64,000 nucleotides of DNA from NCBI RefSeq assembly GCF_001653135.1, contig NZ_BDDS01000012.1:1-64000 (forward strand), written 5' to 3'. This DNA comes from Pseudoalteromonas neustonica (lineage in GTDB: Bacteria > Pseudomonadota > Gammaproteobacteria > Enterobacterales > Alteromonadaceae). The translations under genes were made by a program, and so were the position numbers. Under the pieces are notes generated by a model that had not been told where the DNA came from, searched no databases, and saw nothing but the letters and a program-made list of their open reading frames with translations. Positions 28,051-37,355 of this stretch are shown in pieces; within the stretch, counting starts at the first letter, position 1; each line of letters starts with the position of its first letter.

Positions 28051-29453
28051 ATGCGCAATCTAAAAACTAACCTATCATACTTTTTACTTTTTACTTTTTC
28101 TCAAATTACGTCTGTGCAAATGAGCAATCTATGACATTAGATGATTTTGACAAAAAAGTTCTAACAGAGTCCCCGTGGCTAACTCACTACCAACAATCAA
28201 TTCATTTTATTGATTCAGGAAATAACGAAAAAGCCATAGCAAAATTAGAAGAACAACTATTAGAAAGTGTACATAGTGAATCTGACTTTGGTAGAAGCTT
28301 CGTAAGATATTTAATACTGTCCCAAAATATGGGCTGGTTAGCTAAATCTCACCAATTTTTTAAAGACCTTAATAAACAACAAAACTACTATTGGGTAAAA
28401 GCAGCTCACTTATATATGAAGTTAATCTACGACTTATCAGTCAATAATACAGCATTTGACATATACTCTTCTAAGAATTTTAATAATGAAGAAAATAAGA
28501 TGGTTTACTGGTTATATCATCTTAACAATAGTTGCTCTAAAGAGAACAAGATAAAAATAATGAGGCCGCTTAAAAGCATTTCTTTGTCAACTGAAGATTT
28601 ATTTAAAATATCTAATTCAAAATATATCATCAACACAAACTTACCTGAATTAAAAAATATTTTACAAACACAAAACGGAGATATTGATTTTTTCGATAAC
28701 ACTTCATATTACCTTGATGAGTATTACAACATAACTCAAGATGCAATTTCAGATATAAGAAACTTTAGAGAGAGCTACCCTGACAGCCTGTTTTTAGCTA
28801 TAACGCACAGTTTCATTTCATTTTACGATACTGAATCTGGGTACTATAAAACGATAAAAATTTTGGATGAATTTAAGCTTAGTGAGCATTCTAATTTATT
28901 AATAAAGTTTATCATTAAACACCACGTAAACATTCTTAATGATACTAAAAATAAAGAATATCTGGATTACAGCCTTATTGAAGGAGCACCTCCTGCTGTA
29001 GTAAAACCAAGATCAGCTCCTTTTTGTGAATTAGGTGAGGACAAAAAGCCAAACCTTTCACCTAACATTCCAGTTCATGAAGTTTGGGGGACAAAAATAC
29101 CGGCAGCCCCTAGAGGACATGACTTATTTGGAAAATTCAATGAGTTTGAATCTATATCATATTTAAATTTACAGAAACTATTAACACCTCCTTTCGATTC
29201 AAGAGGTTTGATTATTCCTCCAACTGACTCTGAACAAAAAAAGAAAGAATGCAAAAATAGAATTGAAAAAAACGTTGATAAATTCAAAAATGCTTATTTT
29301 TATTATACAACTGGAGCAGGTACGCTCTGCGTAAGATTAGAAAATAAACTTGGAACCATCTGTGGTGCAGGTATTTCTTCCCTTATTTATGAGAGTGCAC
29401 GATACTGTGATGCTCAAGGAAAAGCATCATTAAAAAGCCAATGTGGTTTATAA
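28051..29453 (+). CDS. Exported protein with out-of-frame signal peptide (repeat-controlled)
   Basis: AAGGTG precedes an ATG at 28051 that starts a signal peptide, MRNLKTNLSYFLLFTF, but as sequenced this frame stops at a TGA at 28132-28134. The long body is open from 28131 (440 residues) in another frame and continues upstream through VCANEQS, a natural cleavage region. Between the two lies a perfect (ACTTTTT)3 repeat. A fourth copy would join them as one protein of about 469 residues. The body has no family I recognise; its C-terminus has five cysteines. The intact form would be periplasmic or secreted. Confidence 0.75.
28079..28099 (+). repeat. Heptanucleotide repeat (ACTTTTT)3 in signal sequence
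   Basis: Three perfect tandem copies of ACTTTTT lie inside the signal-peptide codons of the gene starting at 28051. The unit is not a multiple of three, so each gain or loss changes the frame. Gain of one copy, or loss of two, joins the ATG at 28051 to the downstream body. Confidence 0.95.
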
Positions 29454-29472
29454 ATAATATAGGGGTTCGCCC

Positions 29473-29775
29473 ATGAGTAGAGAAGATTTAGCAGTACTAT
29501 TTATTTTCTTTGTCATTGTAGTTAGCAGTGTAGCTAAGATACTAAAAAAGTTAACATTATTGCATGAAGAAACAGCAGCTAAGTTAAACTTTTTAATTGC
29601 CAATAATCGTGAAAATTATCCATCTACATCAATGCTGAATAGCGAGCACATAGACTCAATTTTGCGAGAAAAAGAAGAAGTCAGCGTAAAAAAATTAAAG
29701 AAGCGCTTTTATTGCACTTCCACCCAAGCTGAGACGCTCATTACTCAAGTGAAGGCACAATTCAAACATCACTGA
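29473..29775 (+). CDS. Small single-span protein of unknown function
   Basis: 100 residues, beginning MSREDLAVLFIFFVIVVSSV. One N-terminal membrane span (about 6-26) is followed by a charged, largely helical domain with EEVSVKKLKKRFYCTSTQAE, reminiscent of a winged-helix or helix-hairpin but too weak to name. It lies 19 bp after the exported protein on the same strand and is probably co-transcribed with it. Confidence 0.65.
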   Translation: MSREDLAVLFIFFVIVVSSVAKILKKLTLLHEETAAKLNFLIANNRENYPSTSMLNSEHIDSILREKEEVSVKKLKKRFYCTSTQAETLITQVKAQFKHH

Positions 29776-29790
29776 TGATTATTCGCCTTG

Positions 29791-30060
29791 CTAGGGCGTG
29801 TTGATCTTTCGTGATTAATTTTGCAGCAGTATGTTTGGTATTTAGGCAAGGCAGAGCCTATGTCGTGTGGTTGTTCCCCATAAATAGGCGATAACGTAGT
29901 ATAAATGCCAAACATGCGCTGCCCAAAGGGTTCTTTCTAGGGGCGATTAACTCTTTGTTGCTCGATTTTTACTTAGCCCACTAGGTTACAAACCTCGCGC
30001 CGCGATTAAATCGCCCCTAGATTGAGCAAATTTCAATCCACAAAGGTCAATACGCCCTAG
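29791..30060. mobile_element. 270-bp MITE-like element with terminal inverted repeats
   Basis: The ends are inverted repeats: CTAGGGCGTGTTGATCTTT at 29791-29809 and its complement at 30042-30060, 17 of 19 matching. Two internal inverted repeats are nested inside: CTAGGGGCGATT (29937-29948) with AATCGCCCCTAG (30009-30020), and an imperfect pair at about 29823-29845 and 29899-29921. There is no coding capacity. CTAG at both tips may be part of the ends or a target duplication, as used by some IS5-type elements. Confidence 0.75.
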
Positions 30061-31568
30061 TATTGTGTTAACTGGTGAATCAAGCGTTCAAAAGCCCTGT
30101 AATTCAGGGCTTCTTTTAACTCAATTAAACTGATATTTGTTTGCCCTTTTAAATCGCTTATCGTTCGCGCAACTTTAATGACTCTATGATAAGAGCGTGG
30201 TGACAAGGCCAACTTCTCACTGGCTTTAGCTAAAAACTGCAACTCAGCCGTACCAAGCACGCAATGTATGCCCATTTCCTTATTATTAAGCCGTGCATTA
30301 ACTTTACCTTGACGTTTTAACTGACGACTATACGCCGCCTCAACCCGCGCTCGCACCACAGCACTGCTTTCTTCTTCTTCGGTACTTTGCAATTGCGCGC
30401 TGTTCAAACGCGGTAATTCTATTTGTAAATCAATACGATCGATAAACGGCCCAGATACTCGAGATAAGTAACGCATAACCTGATCCGGTGTTGCTCGCTT
30501 ATCATTATGACACCCTGTTGGGCTTGGATTTAACGCTGCAATAAGTTGAAACTGCGCAGGAAACTCCATTTGCCTAGCGGCTCTTGAAATTGTTACCGTG
30601 CCGGTTTCCATAGGCTCACGCAGTGAATCAAGCACTTTACGTTCAAATTCTGGTAACTCATCAAGAAATAAAACACCGTTATGAGCCAATGAAATTTCGC
30701 CCGGCTTTGGATTTGAAGATCCCCCTACTAACGCCACTGCTGAACAAGTATGATGCGGACTGCGAAATGGCCTTTTACGCCAATTAGTTAAATCAATCGA
30801 TTGCCCTATAATTGAATAAAGCGCGGCGCTAGAGAGCGCTTCGTCATCCGACATCGCAGGCATAATGGTTGGCATACGTTGAGCAAGCATTGATTTACCG
30901 GTTCCTGGCGGGCCTAAAAATAGTAAGTTATGACCACCGGCGGCAGCTATTTCTAATACTCTTTTAGCCCCGGGCTGACCCTTTACATCACTTAAATCAT
31001 GAATAAAATTAGCGGTATGAACTCGCTCTGCGTATTCAATATTCAATGGTAAAGGTTGCTGATTGAGTAAATCGCTCCATACTTCTTGAATTGATGAAAC
31101 TGCTTTGCGCTCAACACCATGTACTAAACTGGCTAAACTGTCGTTAACATAAGGCAGGAAGCAACAGCGCCCTTGCTCTTTCGCTGCAAGCACCGATGGT
31201 AAAATAGCGTTAACCCCACGCACTTCTCCATTTAAGGCAAGCTCACCATAGAATTCATAACGCTCAAGATCATTACAAACCACCTGCCCTGATGCGACTA
31301 AAATACCCATGGCGATAGCTAAATCAAAACGTCCTCCATCTTTTGGAAGGTCGGCAGGTGCGAGGTTTACTGTTATACGTTGATCTGGAAAACCAAACTG
31401 AGAGTTTTCAAGGGCACTGCGCACCCTATCTTTAGCCTCTTTTACCGACGTCTCTGGTAAACCAACGATATGAAAAGCAGGTAGACCGTTTCCCAAATGA
31501 ACTTCAACCATCACTTCAGGTGCTTGAATCCCCACTTGAGCACGAGAATATATACGAGCTAATGACAT
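30057..31568 (-). CDS. comM: ComM/YifB-family AAA+ Mg-chelatase-like ATPase
   Basis: 503 residues (E. coli YifB 506). An N-terminal Lon-protease-like domain (1-170) is followed by an AAA+ domain with Walker A GPPGTGKSMLA and Walker B LFLDELPEF, then a C-terminal Mg-chelatase domain (SPRSYHRVIKVARTIADL-like). In naturally competent gammaproteobacteria ComM is a branch-migration helicase for transformation. Its TAG stop is formed by the CTAG tip of the MITE-like element, so the last codon or codons may have changed. Confidence 0.95.
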   Translation of the reverse strand: MSLARIYSRAQVGIQAPEVMVEVHLGNGLPAFHIVGLPETSVKEAKDRVRSALENSQFGFPDQRITVNLAPADLPKDGGRFDLAIAMGILVASGQVVCNDLERYEFYGELALNGEVRGVNAILPSVLAAKEQGRCCFLPYVNDSLASLVHGVERKAVSSIQEVWSDLLNQQPLPLNIEYAERVHTANFIHDLSDVKGQPGAKRVLEIAAAGGHNLLFLGPPGTGKSMLAQRMPTIMPAMSDDEALSSAALYSIIGQSIDLTNWRKRPFRSPHHTCSAVALVGGSSNPKPGEISLAHNGVLFLDELPEFERKVLDSLREPMETGTVTISRAARQMEFPAQFQLIAALNPSPTGCHNDKRATPDQVMRYLSRVSGPFIDRIDLQIELPRLNSAQLQSTEEEESSAVVRARVEAAYSRQLKRQGKVNARLNNKEMGIHCVLGTAELQFLAKASEKLALSPRSYHRVIKVARTISDLKGQTNISLIELKEALNYRAFERLIHQLTQY

Positions 31569-31602
31569 TTCCTTTGTCCCTGTAATATTGTTTTATTACA
31601 GT

Positions 31603-32217
31603 CTAGTCAGGATATTTAAAAATATGTAGTGTCAATTGCCACTTCATTGCTGCTAAACGTAATATTAGCGTTGTTAACATCGCAAGCACCATGGCCATTT
31701 CGGTCATGATTCCAAACGCGATACCTTGGGTATAGACGATTCCACCAGCAATACAGGTAATAGCATATAGCTCACCTTTTAATAACATAGGTATATTGTC
31801 CGCCAGTACATCCCGGATCACGCCACCAAAACACCCTGTTATCATCCCCATGATAATCGCCGTTGTTGCGGGCATGCCGGCCAAGAGCGCTTTTTGTGCT
31901 CCCATAACCGCAAAAAAGGCTAAACCAAATGCATCAGCCACTTGTAGATGATAATAAGGTATGGATTTTTGCTTGTTAATAAAGCGCGTTGTTATAAAAA
32001 TCGATGCAAAAATAGCGACAAAATAACTTTGATCGTGTAGCCAAAAAACAGGCACATCCAAAATCAAATCACGTAACGTTCCTCCACCCACCGCTGTCAC
32101 CGTCGCCAGTACAACGACACCAAAGCCGTCCATTTTTTTATCGTAGGCAATTAAGGTGCCTGACACAGCAAATACTGCCACGCCGATTAAATCAAACCAA
32201 TGGTAAAGTTCAGTCAT
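31603..32217 (-). CDS. TRIC-type cation channel (YicG/YadS family)
   Basis: 204 residues from the ATG at 32217 (MTELYHWFDLIGVAVFAVSG), with GAGGTG 10 bp upstream; a TTG six codons earlier is less likely. About seven hydrophobic segments in two repeats, each with the family glycine motif (VGGGTLRDLILD and FGGVIRDVL). Bacterial members of this two-repeat family form trimeric cation channels. It lies 34 bp upstream of comM on the same strand. Confidence 0.9.
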   Translation of the reverse strand: MTELYHWFDLIGVAVFAVSGTLIAYDKKMDGFGVVVLATVTAVGGGTLRDLILDVPVFWLHDQSYFVAIFASIFITTRFINKQKSIPYYHLQVADAFGLAFFAVMGAQKALLAGMPATTAIIMGMITGCFGGVIRDVLADNIPMLLKGELYAITCIAGGIVYTQGIAFGIMTEMAMVLAMLTTLILRLAAMKWQLTLHIFKYPD

Positions 32218-32330
32218 ATACTCAAAACACCTCAAGATGCGAATTTAGATACCCAAACGTGCTAAACGACGCTGTTTTAGCACAATAAACTCTAAGTTTT
32301 AAGTTAACTTTAAATTAATCTACATTTAAA

Positions 32331-33665
32331 CTAACTCAATAAGCGCTGCGATGTTTGTAGTTGCCTATAACGGACTATCAATGTAATGCCACGAAGTAAC
32401 ATAAAGCAGGTCATCGAAAACCATAACCCATGGTTTTGCCATTGCTGAGATAGCAAAAAAACACCAAAAAAACCGAATAGCGCTGAAAAAACCATCGTGT
32501 TACGCATGTCTTTTGCGCGAGTTAACCCAACAAAAATACCATCAAACAGAAAACAACTCATTGCTGCTAGCGGTAAAATTATTAGCCAAGGCAAATATTT
32601 TTGGGCTTCACTAATCACTTGCGGAACATCCGTTAATAACGTGATTATCTGCCCGCCGAACAATGCAAAAAACACGCTATAACATAGGGCAAACAACATT
32701 CCCCAAAAAACACTTATACGCATCCATAAATTAATACGCCTAACACTATTTTGCCCTTTCGCCTGGCCTATTTTTGCTTCACTTGCGTAAGCGATACCAT
32801 CTAGTGCAAAACTAACTAACATTAAAAAGTTCATTAATACTGCGTTTGCCGCAAGCGTCACATCACCAATGCGAGCACCATAAAAAGTCATAAAACTAAA
32901 ACACAACTGCAAAATCAGCGAGCGAATAAAAATATCACGATTAAGACTTAATAATGCCCACATTTTTTTACGACTAAACCAACCACCAACAAATAAAGGC
33001 ACTGACATTTTATTTGCTAATCGTATGACTAAAAATAATGCAAACACTAAGGCAATATAATCAGCAATCACCGAAGCCCATGCAGCACCAGCAACTTCCC
33101 AATCTAAAAACACGACAAAATATATATCTAATACGATGTTGGTAATATTAGTGACAAGCAGCAAATAGAACGGCCCTTTACCATAATGAATACCAAGCAT
33201 CCACGCTAGTAACACCAAGTTACACAGCGCTGCTGGTGCGCTAAAAATACGAATATAAAAGTAACTATAAGCTTGTACTAACACCTCCTCACTGGAACCA
33301 GACAGGTAAGCGATTACATTTTTCATTAATGGGGATAAGGCAATTAAAATGAAAGCAACAATAAGCGCCAGTACTAAACTACGTTTTAGTAACCCAGCTA
33401 ATTGAGCATAGTCCTTTTTACCATAAGCTTGTGCCACAAGGCCTGTGGTACTCATTCTTAAAAAGCCTGCTAGCCAAAAAAGCAACGAAATAATCGTGGC
33501 TCCTAGTGCTATACCAGCAAGATAATGCGCACTACCTAGATGGCCAATTACTGCTGTATCAACAATTCCTAACAATGGCACGGTTATATTTGATAATATC
33601 ATCGGACCTGCTAACAACAGCAAGCTTTTATGGTGTGCCTTATGACGTTTAAGAAATTTTTTCAC
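32331..33665 (-). CDS. MATE-family efflux transporter (DinF-like)
   Basis: 444 residues, about 12 spans. It opens LAGPMILSNITVPLLGIVDT, the DinF-type MATE start, and repeats a similar motif in the second half. MATE proteins export drugs or metabolites using sodium or proton gradients. The start used is a GTG at 33665. Its first 24 bp overlap head-to-head with the deacetylase gene at 33642. DinF is SOS-linked to lexA in E. coli, but here lexA is almost 20 kb away. Confidence 0.9.
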   Translation of the reverse strand: MKKFLKRHKAHHKSLLLLAGPMILSNITVPLLGIVDTAVIGHLGSAHYLAGIALGATIISLLFWLAGFLRMSTTGLVAQAYGKKDYAQLAGLLKRSLVLALIVAFILIALSPLMKNVIAYLSGSSEEVLVQAYSYFYIRIFSAPAALCNLVLLAWMLGIHYGKGPFYLLLVTNITNIVLDIYFVVFLDWEVAGAAWASVIADYIALVFALFLVIRLANKMSVPLFVGGWFSRKKMWALLSLNRDIFIRSLILQLCFSFMTFYGARIGDVTLAANAVLMNFLMLVSFALDGIAYASEAKIGQAKGQNSVRRINLWMRISVFWGMLFALCYSVFFALFGGQIITLLTDVPQVISEAQKYLPWLIILPLAAMSCFLFDGIFVGLTRAKDMRNTMVFSALFGFFGVFLLSQQWQNHGLWFSMTCFMLLRGITLIVRYRQLQTSQRLLS

Positions 33666-34673
33666 AGTGTACTATCGGTCCTATTTTGTCTGTCTTTGCC
33701 TGCGCAAAGTGCAGTTATTTTGCAGTATCACCATGTCAGTGAAACTCTGCCAGCGGTTACAAGTGTCAGTGCTGATACTTTTACCGAACATCTTACTTAC
33801 CTGCAAGAGCATGATTTTAAAGTGCTCCCACTCAATGAACTATTAACTCGCTTGCAACAAGGCGAAAGTTTACCAGATAAAACCGTCGCAATTACGTTTG
33901 ATGATGGATACAAGAATAACTATGAGCAAGCAGCGCCCATATTAGAGAGGTTTAATTACCCTTATACTATTTTTGTAAACCCTAAACTGATTGATGAAGG
34001 TAAAGGCTATGTGATGGGTTGGCCCCAATTGAGAGAGCTCGCAAAAAAAGGAGCCCTTATTGCTAATCACAGTGCTCAACATGACTACTTACATCGTAAA
34101 TTAGCTGAAGAAACAACAGAGCAATGGCAAGCCCGGATCAAGCAAGATATTTTGTCGTCACAACAGCGCATTAAAGAAGAAATAGGACATGACTATAAAT
34201 ACTTAGCCTATCCTTACGGTGAGTTTAATAATCAGCTGCAAGACTTAGTAACTGAGTTGGGCTTTATTGGTATTGGCCAACACTCAGGAGCTATACACAC
34301 AGACTCTGACTTTAGCCGCTTACCTCGCTTTCCTGCATCAGGGTTTTATAGCACACTCGATACTTTAATTACTAAAATGAATGCGCGTGCATTCCCTATT
34401 AAAAAGCTAATTTATACTGATAGTGTAACAACTGAGGATCTTCCCCAGATCAGTATCCAATTTAATATGGGGGATTTCCATAAAAGCCAACTAGCATGTT
34501 ATGTATCTAGTGTTGGACAAGCAAAGCTAACATGGATATCTAAAGATACAGTGCAAGTACAAACACCAAAAGCATTAGGTAAAGGTCGCTCTCGCTTTAA
34601 TTGTACTGCGCCATCTATTAAGCATGCAGGTAGTTATTACTGGTTTTCACAACCTTGGGTAATCGTTAAATAA
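33642..34673 (+). CDS. Exported polysaccharide deacetylase
   Basis: 343 residues from the ATG at 33642; an ATG at 33630 adds four residues before the signal peptide (MTFKKFFHSVLSVLFCLSLP, cleavage near AQSA). The NodB/CE4 domain spans about 20-240: AITFDDGYKNN (catalytic Asp pair), NHSAQHDYLH (metal His pair), AYPYGEFN. It resembles the N-terminal half of PgaB, which removes acetyl groups from exopolysaccharide. The C-terminal 100 residues are unassigned. No other exopolysaccharide genes are adjacent. Confidence 0.87.
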   Translation: MTFKKFFHSVLSVLFCLSLPAQSAVILQYHHVSETLPAVTSVSADTFTEHLTYLQEHDFKVLPLNELLTRLQQGESLPDKTVAITFDDGYKNNYEQAAPILERFNYPYTIFVNPKLIDEGKGYVMGWPQLRELAKKGALIANHSAQHDYLHRKLAEETTEQWQARIKQDILSSQQRIKEEIGHDYKYLAYPYGEFNNQLQDLVTELGFIGIGQHSGAIHTDSDFSRLPRFPASGFYSTLDTLITKMNARAFPIKKLIYTDSVTTEDLPQISIQFNMGDFHKSQLACYVSSVGQAKLTWISKDTVQVQTPKALGKGRSRFNCTAPSIKHAGSYYWFSQPWVIVK

Positions 34674-34688
34674 CCTATTTTTTGCAAA

Positions 34689-35720
34689 TTATTTTTTAAC
34701 AGCATGACGCAATAAATTACTCGCGATTTTATCCAAGGAAACCACATCTATAGCGGCATTTAGCTCAATTGCCGCTTTTGGCATTCCCCATACTACTGAT
34801 GACAGCTCATCTTGCGCCATAGTGTAAGCCCCCAACTCCCTTAGAGACAATAAACCTTTAGCGCCATCACTTCCCATTCCCGTTAATAGTGCTGCTACTG
34901 TATGCGTTGGACATACCTTTGCCATCGAATTAAATAACACATCAACAGAGGGGCGATGACGATTTATCGGGTCACTTGCATCAAGCTGGCAATACAAACT
35001 GCCATTTTGTAACTTAATACTTAAATGCTGATCCCCTGGTGCGATATAAGCCCAGCCTGGCGCTAGTTTGTCACCATGACATGCTTCTTTTACATTTATT
35101 GCGCAGGTTTTGTCCATTCGTAGTGCAAATGACTTACTAAAAACTGGCGGTATATGCTGAGTGATCATAAGCGGCGGACAATTCACTGGCATATTTATTA
35201 ATACTTCTTTAATTGCCTCAGTCCCCCCTGTTGATGCTCCGATCGCTAACACTTTGGTATTGATAAAATGTTGTTTAGCAGAAGTATCAATTGCAACATT
35301 AGCAGGGAGCTTAAAGCTGCGTATCCTAGCACCTGCAGCAGTGCGCACTTTTTGCTGTACTAGCTGCGCATACTGAGCAAATTGTTCAGATACATTAATT
35401 TTTGGCTTAGCAACAAAATCAACAGCCCCTAACTCTAATGCTTCAAGCGTAATGGGCGAGCCTTTTTGAGTTAAAGTAGAAATCATTACAACCGGCATTG
35501 GTCTTAGTCGCATTAGATTTTTTAAAAAACTAATGCCGTCCATTCTTGGCATCTCAATATCTAATGTAAGTACATCAGGATTGAGCTGTTTGATCATGTC
35601 CCGGGCTTGATAAGGGTCTTCAGCACAGCCAACCACTTTAATATCATCAGCTTGATTTAAAACTTGGGTTAAGATTTGCCTTATCAGCGGGGAGTCATCT
35701 ATCACGAGTACATTAATCAT
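34689..35720 (-). CDS. cheB: Chemotaxis methylesterase/deamidase CheB
   Basis: 343 residues. The receiver (1-120) has VIDDSPLIRQ and the phosphoacceptor in VLTLDIEMPRMDG. The methylesterase domain (about 155-343) has the triad regions GASTGGTEA (Ser), TQHIPPVFS (His) and GMGSDGAKG (Asp). It removes methyl groups from receptors and deamidates them, driven by CheA. It is the last gene of the che operon, 9 bp after cheD. Confidence 0.96.
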   Translation of the reverse strand: MINVLVIDDSPLIRQILTQVLNQADDIKVVGCAEDPYQARDMIKQLNPDVLTLDIEMPRMDGISFLKNLMRLRPMPVVMISTLTQKGSPITLEALELGAVDFVAKPKINVSEQFAQYAQLVQQKVRTAAGARIRSFKLPANVAIDTSAKQHFINTKVLAIGASTGGTEAIKEVLINMPVNCPPLMITQHIPPVFSKSFALRMDKTCAINVKEACHGDKLAPGWAYIAPGDQHLSIKLQNGSLYCQLDASDPINRHRPSVDVLFNSMAKVCPTHTVAALLTGMGSDGAKGLLSLRELGAYTMAQDELSSVVWGMPKAAIELNAAIDVVSLDKIASNLLRHAVKK

Positions 35721-35729
35721 TTAATCCCC

Positions 35730-36347
35730 TTAGAATAATTCAATATCAGTTTTTAATTCTTGTTTTTCAATATTATGAAGATAGTTCACTTCACGTTTTT
35801 CGATATTCTCATTTTGCACACTACGCAGCTTTTTCACATGAGCTTTACCCGTCTGCGGGTGAAACACCACTTTACGAGGCCATGGGCCCCCTACATCCTG
35901 AGAAACTAACCTCAATCCCTCTTCTTGAACGTATGCTTGTGCAAAACTTATATTACCAAGACCGATATCCGTCATTGTCCGAATAATCTGCCCGCCACCA
36001 AAGAGCTTTATTTTTAAATTCGCGCGCGATGCACCATTTTTAAGCACTTCATTAATTAAAAATTCCATTGCCCAATTTCCATAACGGCAATTTAGGCTGT
36101 GAGCACTTGTAAGCTCCTGTCCTTTTTCAATAGGCAGCATAAAGTGATTCATGCCCCCAACACCTACTTGCTCATCATAAACACACGCAGCAATACATGA
36201 TCCGAGCACAGTCGTAATTAACTCATCATTTTTTGATACATAAAACTCACCGGGCAAAACCTTTGCAACAACATTTTTATGTCCACTATCCCAAAACCGT
36301 CTTACATGATCGAAGCCTTTTAGTACTGGTGAAAAATGCTTATCCAT
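35730..36347 (-). CDS. cheD: Chemoreceptor glutamine deamidase CheD
   Basis: 205 residues. The catalytic Cys lies in VLGSCIAACVYD, the His in GGMNHFMLP and a conserved Thr further on; GGGQIIRTM and VGGPWPRKVVF are also family landmarks. CheD deamidates receptor glutamines and in some species works with CheC. No cheC is visible here. It is 2 bp downstream of cheR. Confidence 0.95.
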   Translation of the reverse strand: MDKHFSPVLKGFDHVRRFWDSGHKNVVAKVLPGEFYVSKNDELITTVLGSCIAACVYDEQVGVGGMNHFMLPIEKGQELTSAHSLNCRYGNWAMEFLINEVLKNGASRANLKIKLFGGGQIIRTMTDIGLGNISFAQAYVQEEGLRLVSQDVGGPWPRKVVFHPQTGKAHVKKLRSVQNENIEKREVNYLHNIEKQELKTDIELF

Positions 36348-36349
36348 AA

Positions 36350-37162
36350 TTAAACCTTCTGATACATTGTCTTCCCTAAATTCTTAAACTCTTGATGTGC
36401 CTTACTCATTGTTTCAGAGTGACCCAACATTAGATGTCCATCCATAGCTAAAACTTGGTGATAACGCTCGAAAAGCTGCTCTTTCGTTTCTTTATCAAAA
36501 TAGATCACCACATTACGACAAAAAATCACATCAAATGGGCCTTTAAGCGGCCACTCTTGCAGTAAATTCAAACGTTTAAAAGAAATCATCTGTTGCAGTT
36601 CAGGTTTTACTTTAAATTGCTCACCATCTTTACTTCTTAAAAACCAGCGCTTTAACTGACTAGGCTCAAGCCCATTAACATTTGCTGCGGTATAAGTACC
36701 AGACTGCGCTTTCGCCAAAACGTTGGAGTCTAAATCGGTTGCTAGAATTTTTACATCCCAATCACGTGGGAATACACCACTCAATACCATAGCTAAAGAA
36801 TAAGGTTCTTCACCCGTAGAGCAGCCCGCAGACCAAATACGTACTCGCCGCGTATCTTTATTGGCTATTAATAGCTTTGGAAAAATCTGTGTTTGTAGAT
36901 AGTCAAAATGGTGCTGCTCGCGAAAAAATGCCGTCAAATTTGTGGTTATCGCATTAATGAAATCACTAAACTCTTGATTATGGTGAGCTTCTAAATACTC
37001 TAAGTACTGCTTGAAATTGGAGAGCTGCAATGATCTTACTCGCCGCGCTAAACGTGAATAAACCATTTCCCGCTTATGCTCACCCAATACAATGCCGCAA
37101 GAGTTATATACTTTTTCTGATACTTTCTTAAAATCATCGTCGGTAAACAAAAACTCTTTCAT
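36350..37162 (-). CDS. cheR: Chemoreceptor methyltransferase CheR
   Basis: 270 residues from the ATG at 37162 (MKEFLFTDDDFKKVSEKVYN). An all-helical N-terminal domain and a SAM-binding domain with IWSAGCSTGEEPYSLAM are followed by ILATDLDSNVLAKA and VIFCRNVVIYFD. The beta-subdomain that grips receptor tails is present by length. The receptor encoded just upstream ends in an EWEEF tether-like pentapeptide. Confidence 0.96.
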   Translation of the reverse strand: MKEFLFTDDDFKKVSEKVYNSCGIVLGEHKREMVYSRLARRVRSLQLSNFKQYLEYLEAHHNQEFSDFINAITTNLTAFFREQHHFDYLQTQIFPKLLIANKDTRRVRIWSAGCSTGEEPYSLAMVLSGVFPRDWDVKILATDLDSNVLAKAQSGTYTAANVNGLEPSQLKRWFLRSKDGEQFKVKPELQQMISFKRLNLLQEWPLKGPFDVIFCRNVVIYFDKETKEQLFERYHQVLAMDGHLMLGHSETMSKAHQEFKNLGKTMYQKV

Positions 37163-37355
37163 CACAATCACTCGCAATTATAACAGTCGGAAATAACGGC
37201 TATTAAGGGTTTAGTAATTAGCTGCTCAGGATTCTAAGCATTGGCGTGCGCTAATCGCGCTGCACAATAAATCAAATACTTATGTGATATAAAATGTACA
37301 GCGCACCTTTTCTAAATCCATATAGAAAATATTCTTTGTTGTTTATTAATAAACT

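Noticed and set aside
29791-30060. Integron attC site or small RNA gene
   Set aside because: No conserved attC core sites are seen and there is no cassette structure. Terminal inverted repeats with nested hairpins fit a MITE better.
32228-32240. CACCTCAAGATGC as a full third copy of the dispersed repeat
   Set aside because: Only 13 nt match and part of it is the ribosome binding site of the TRIC-type gene, so the match may be chance.
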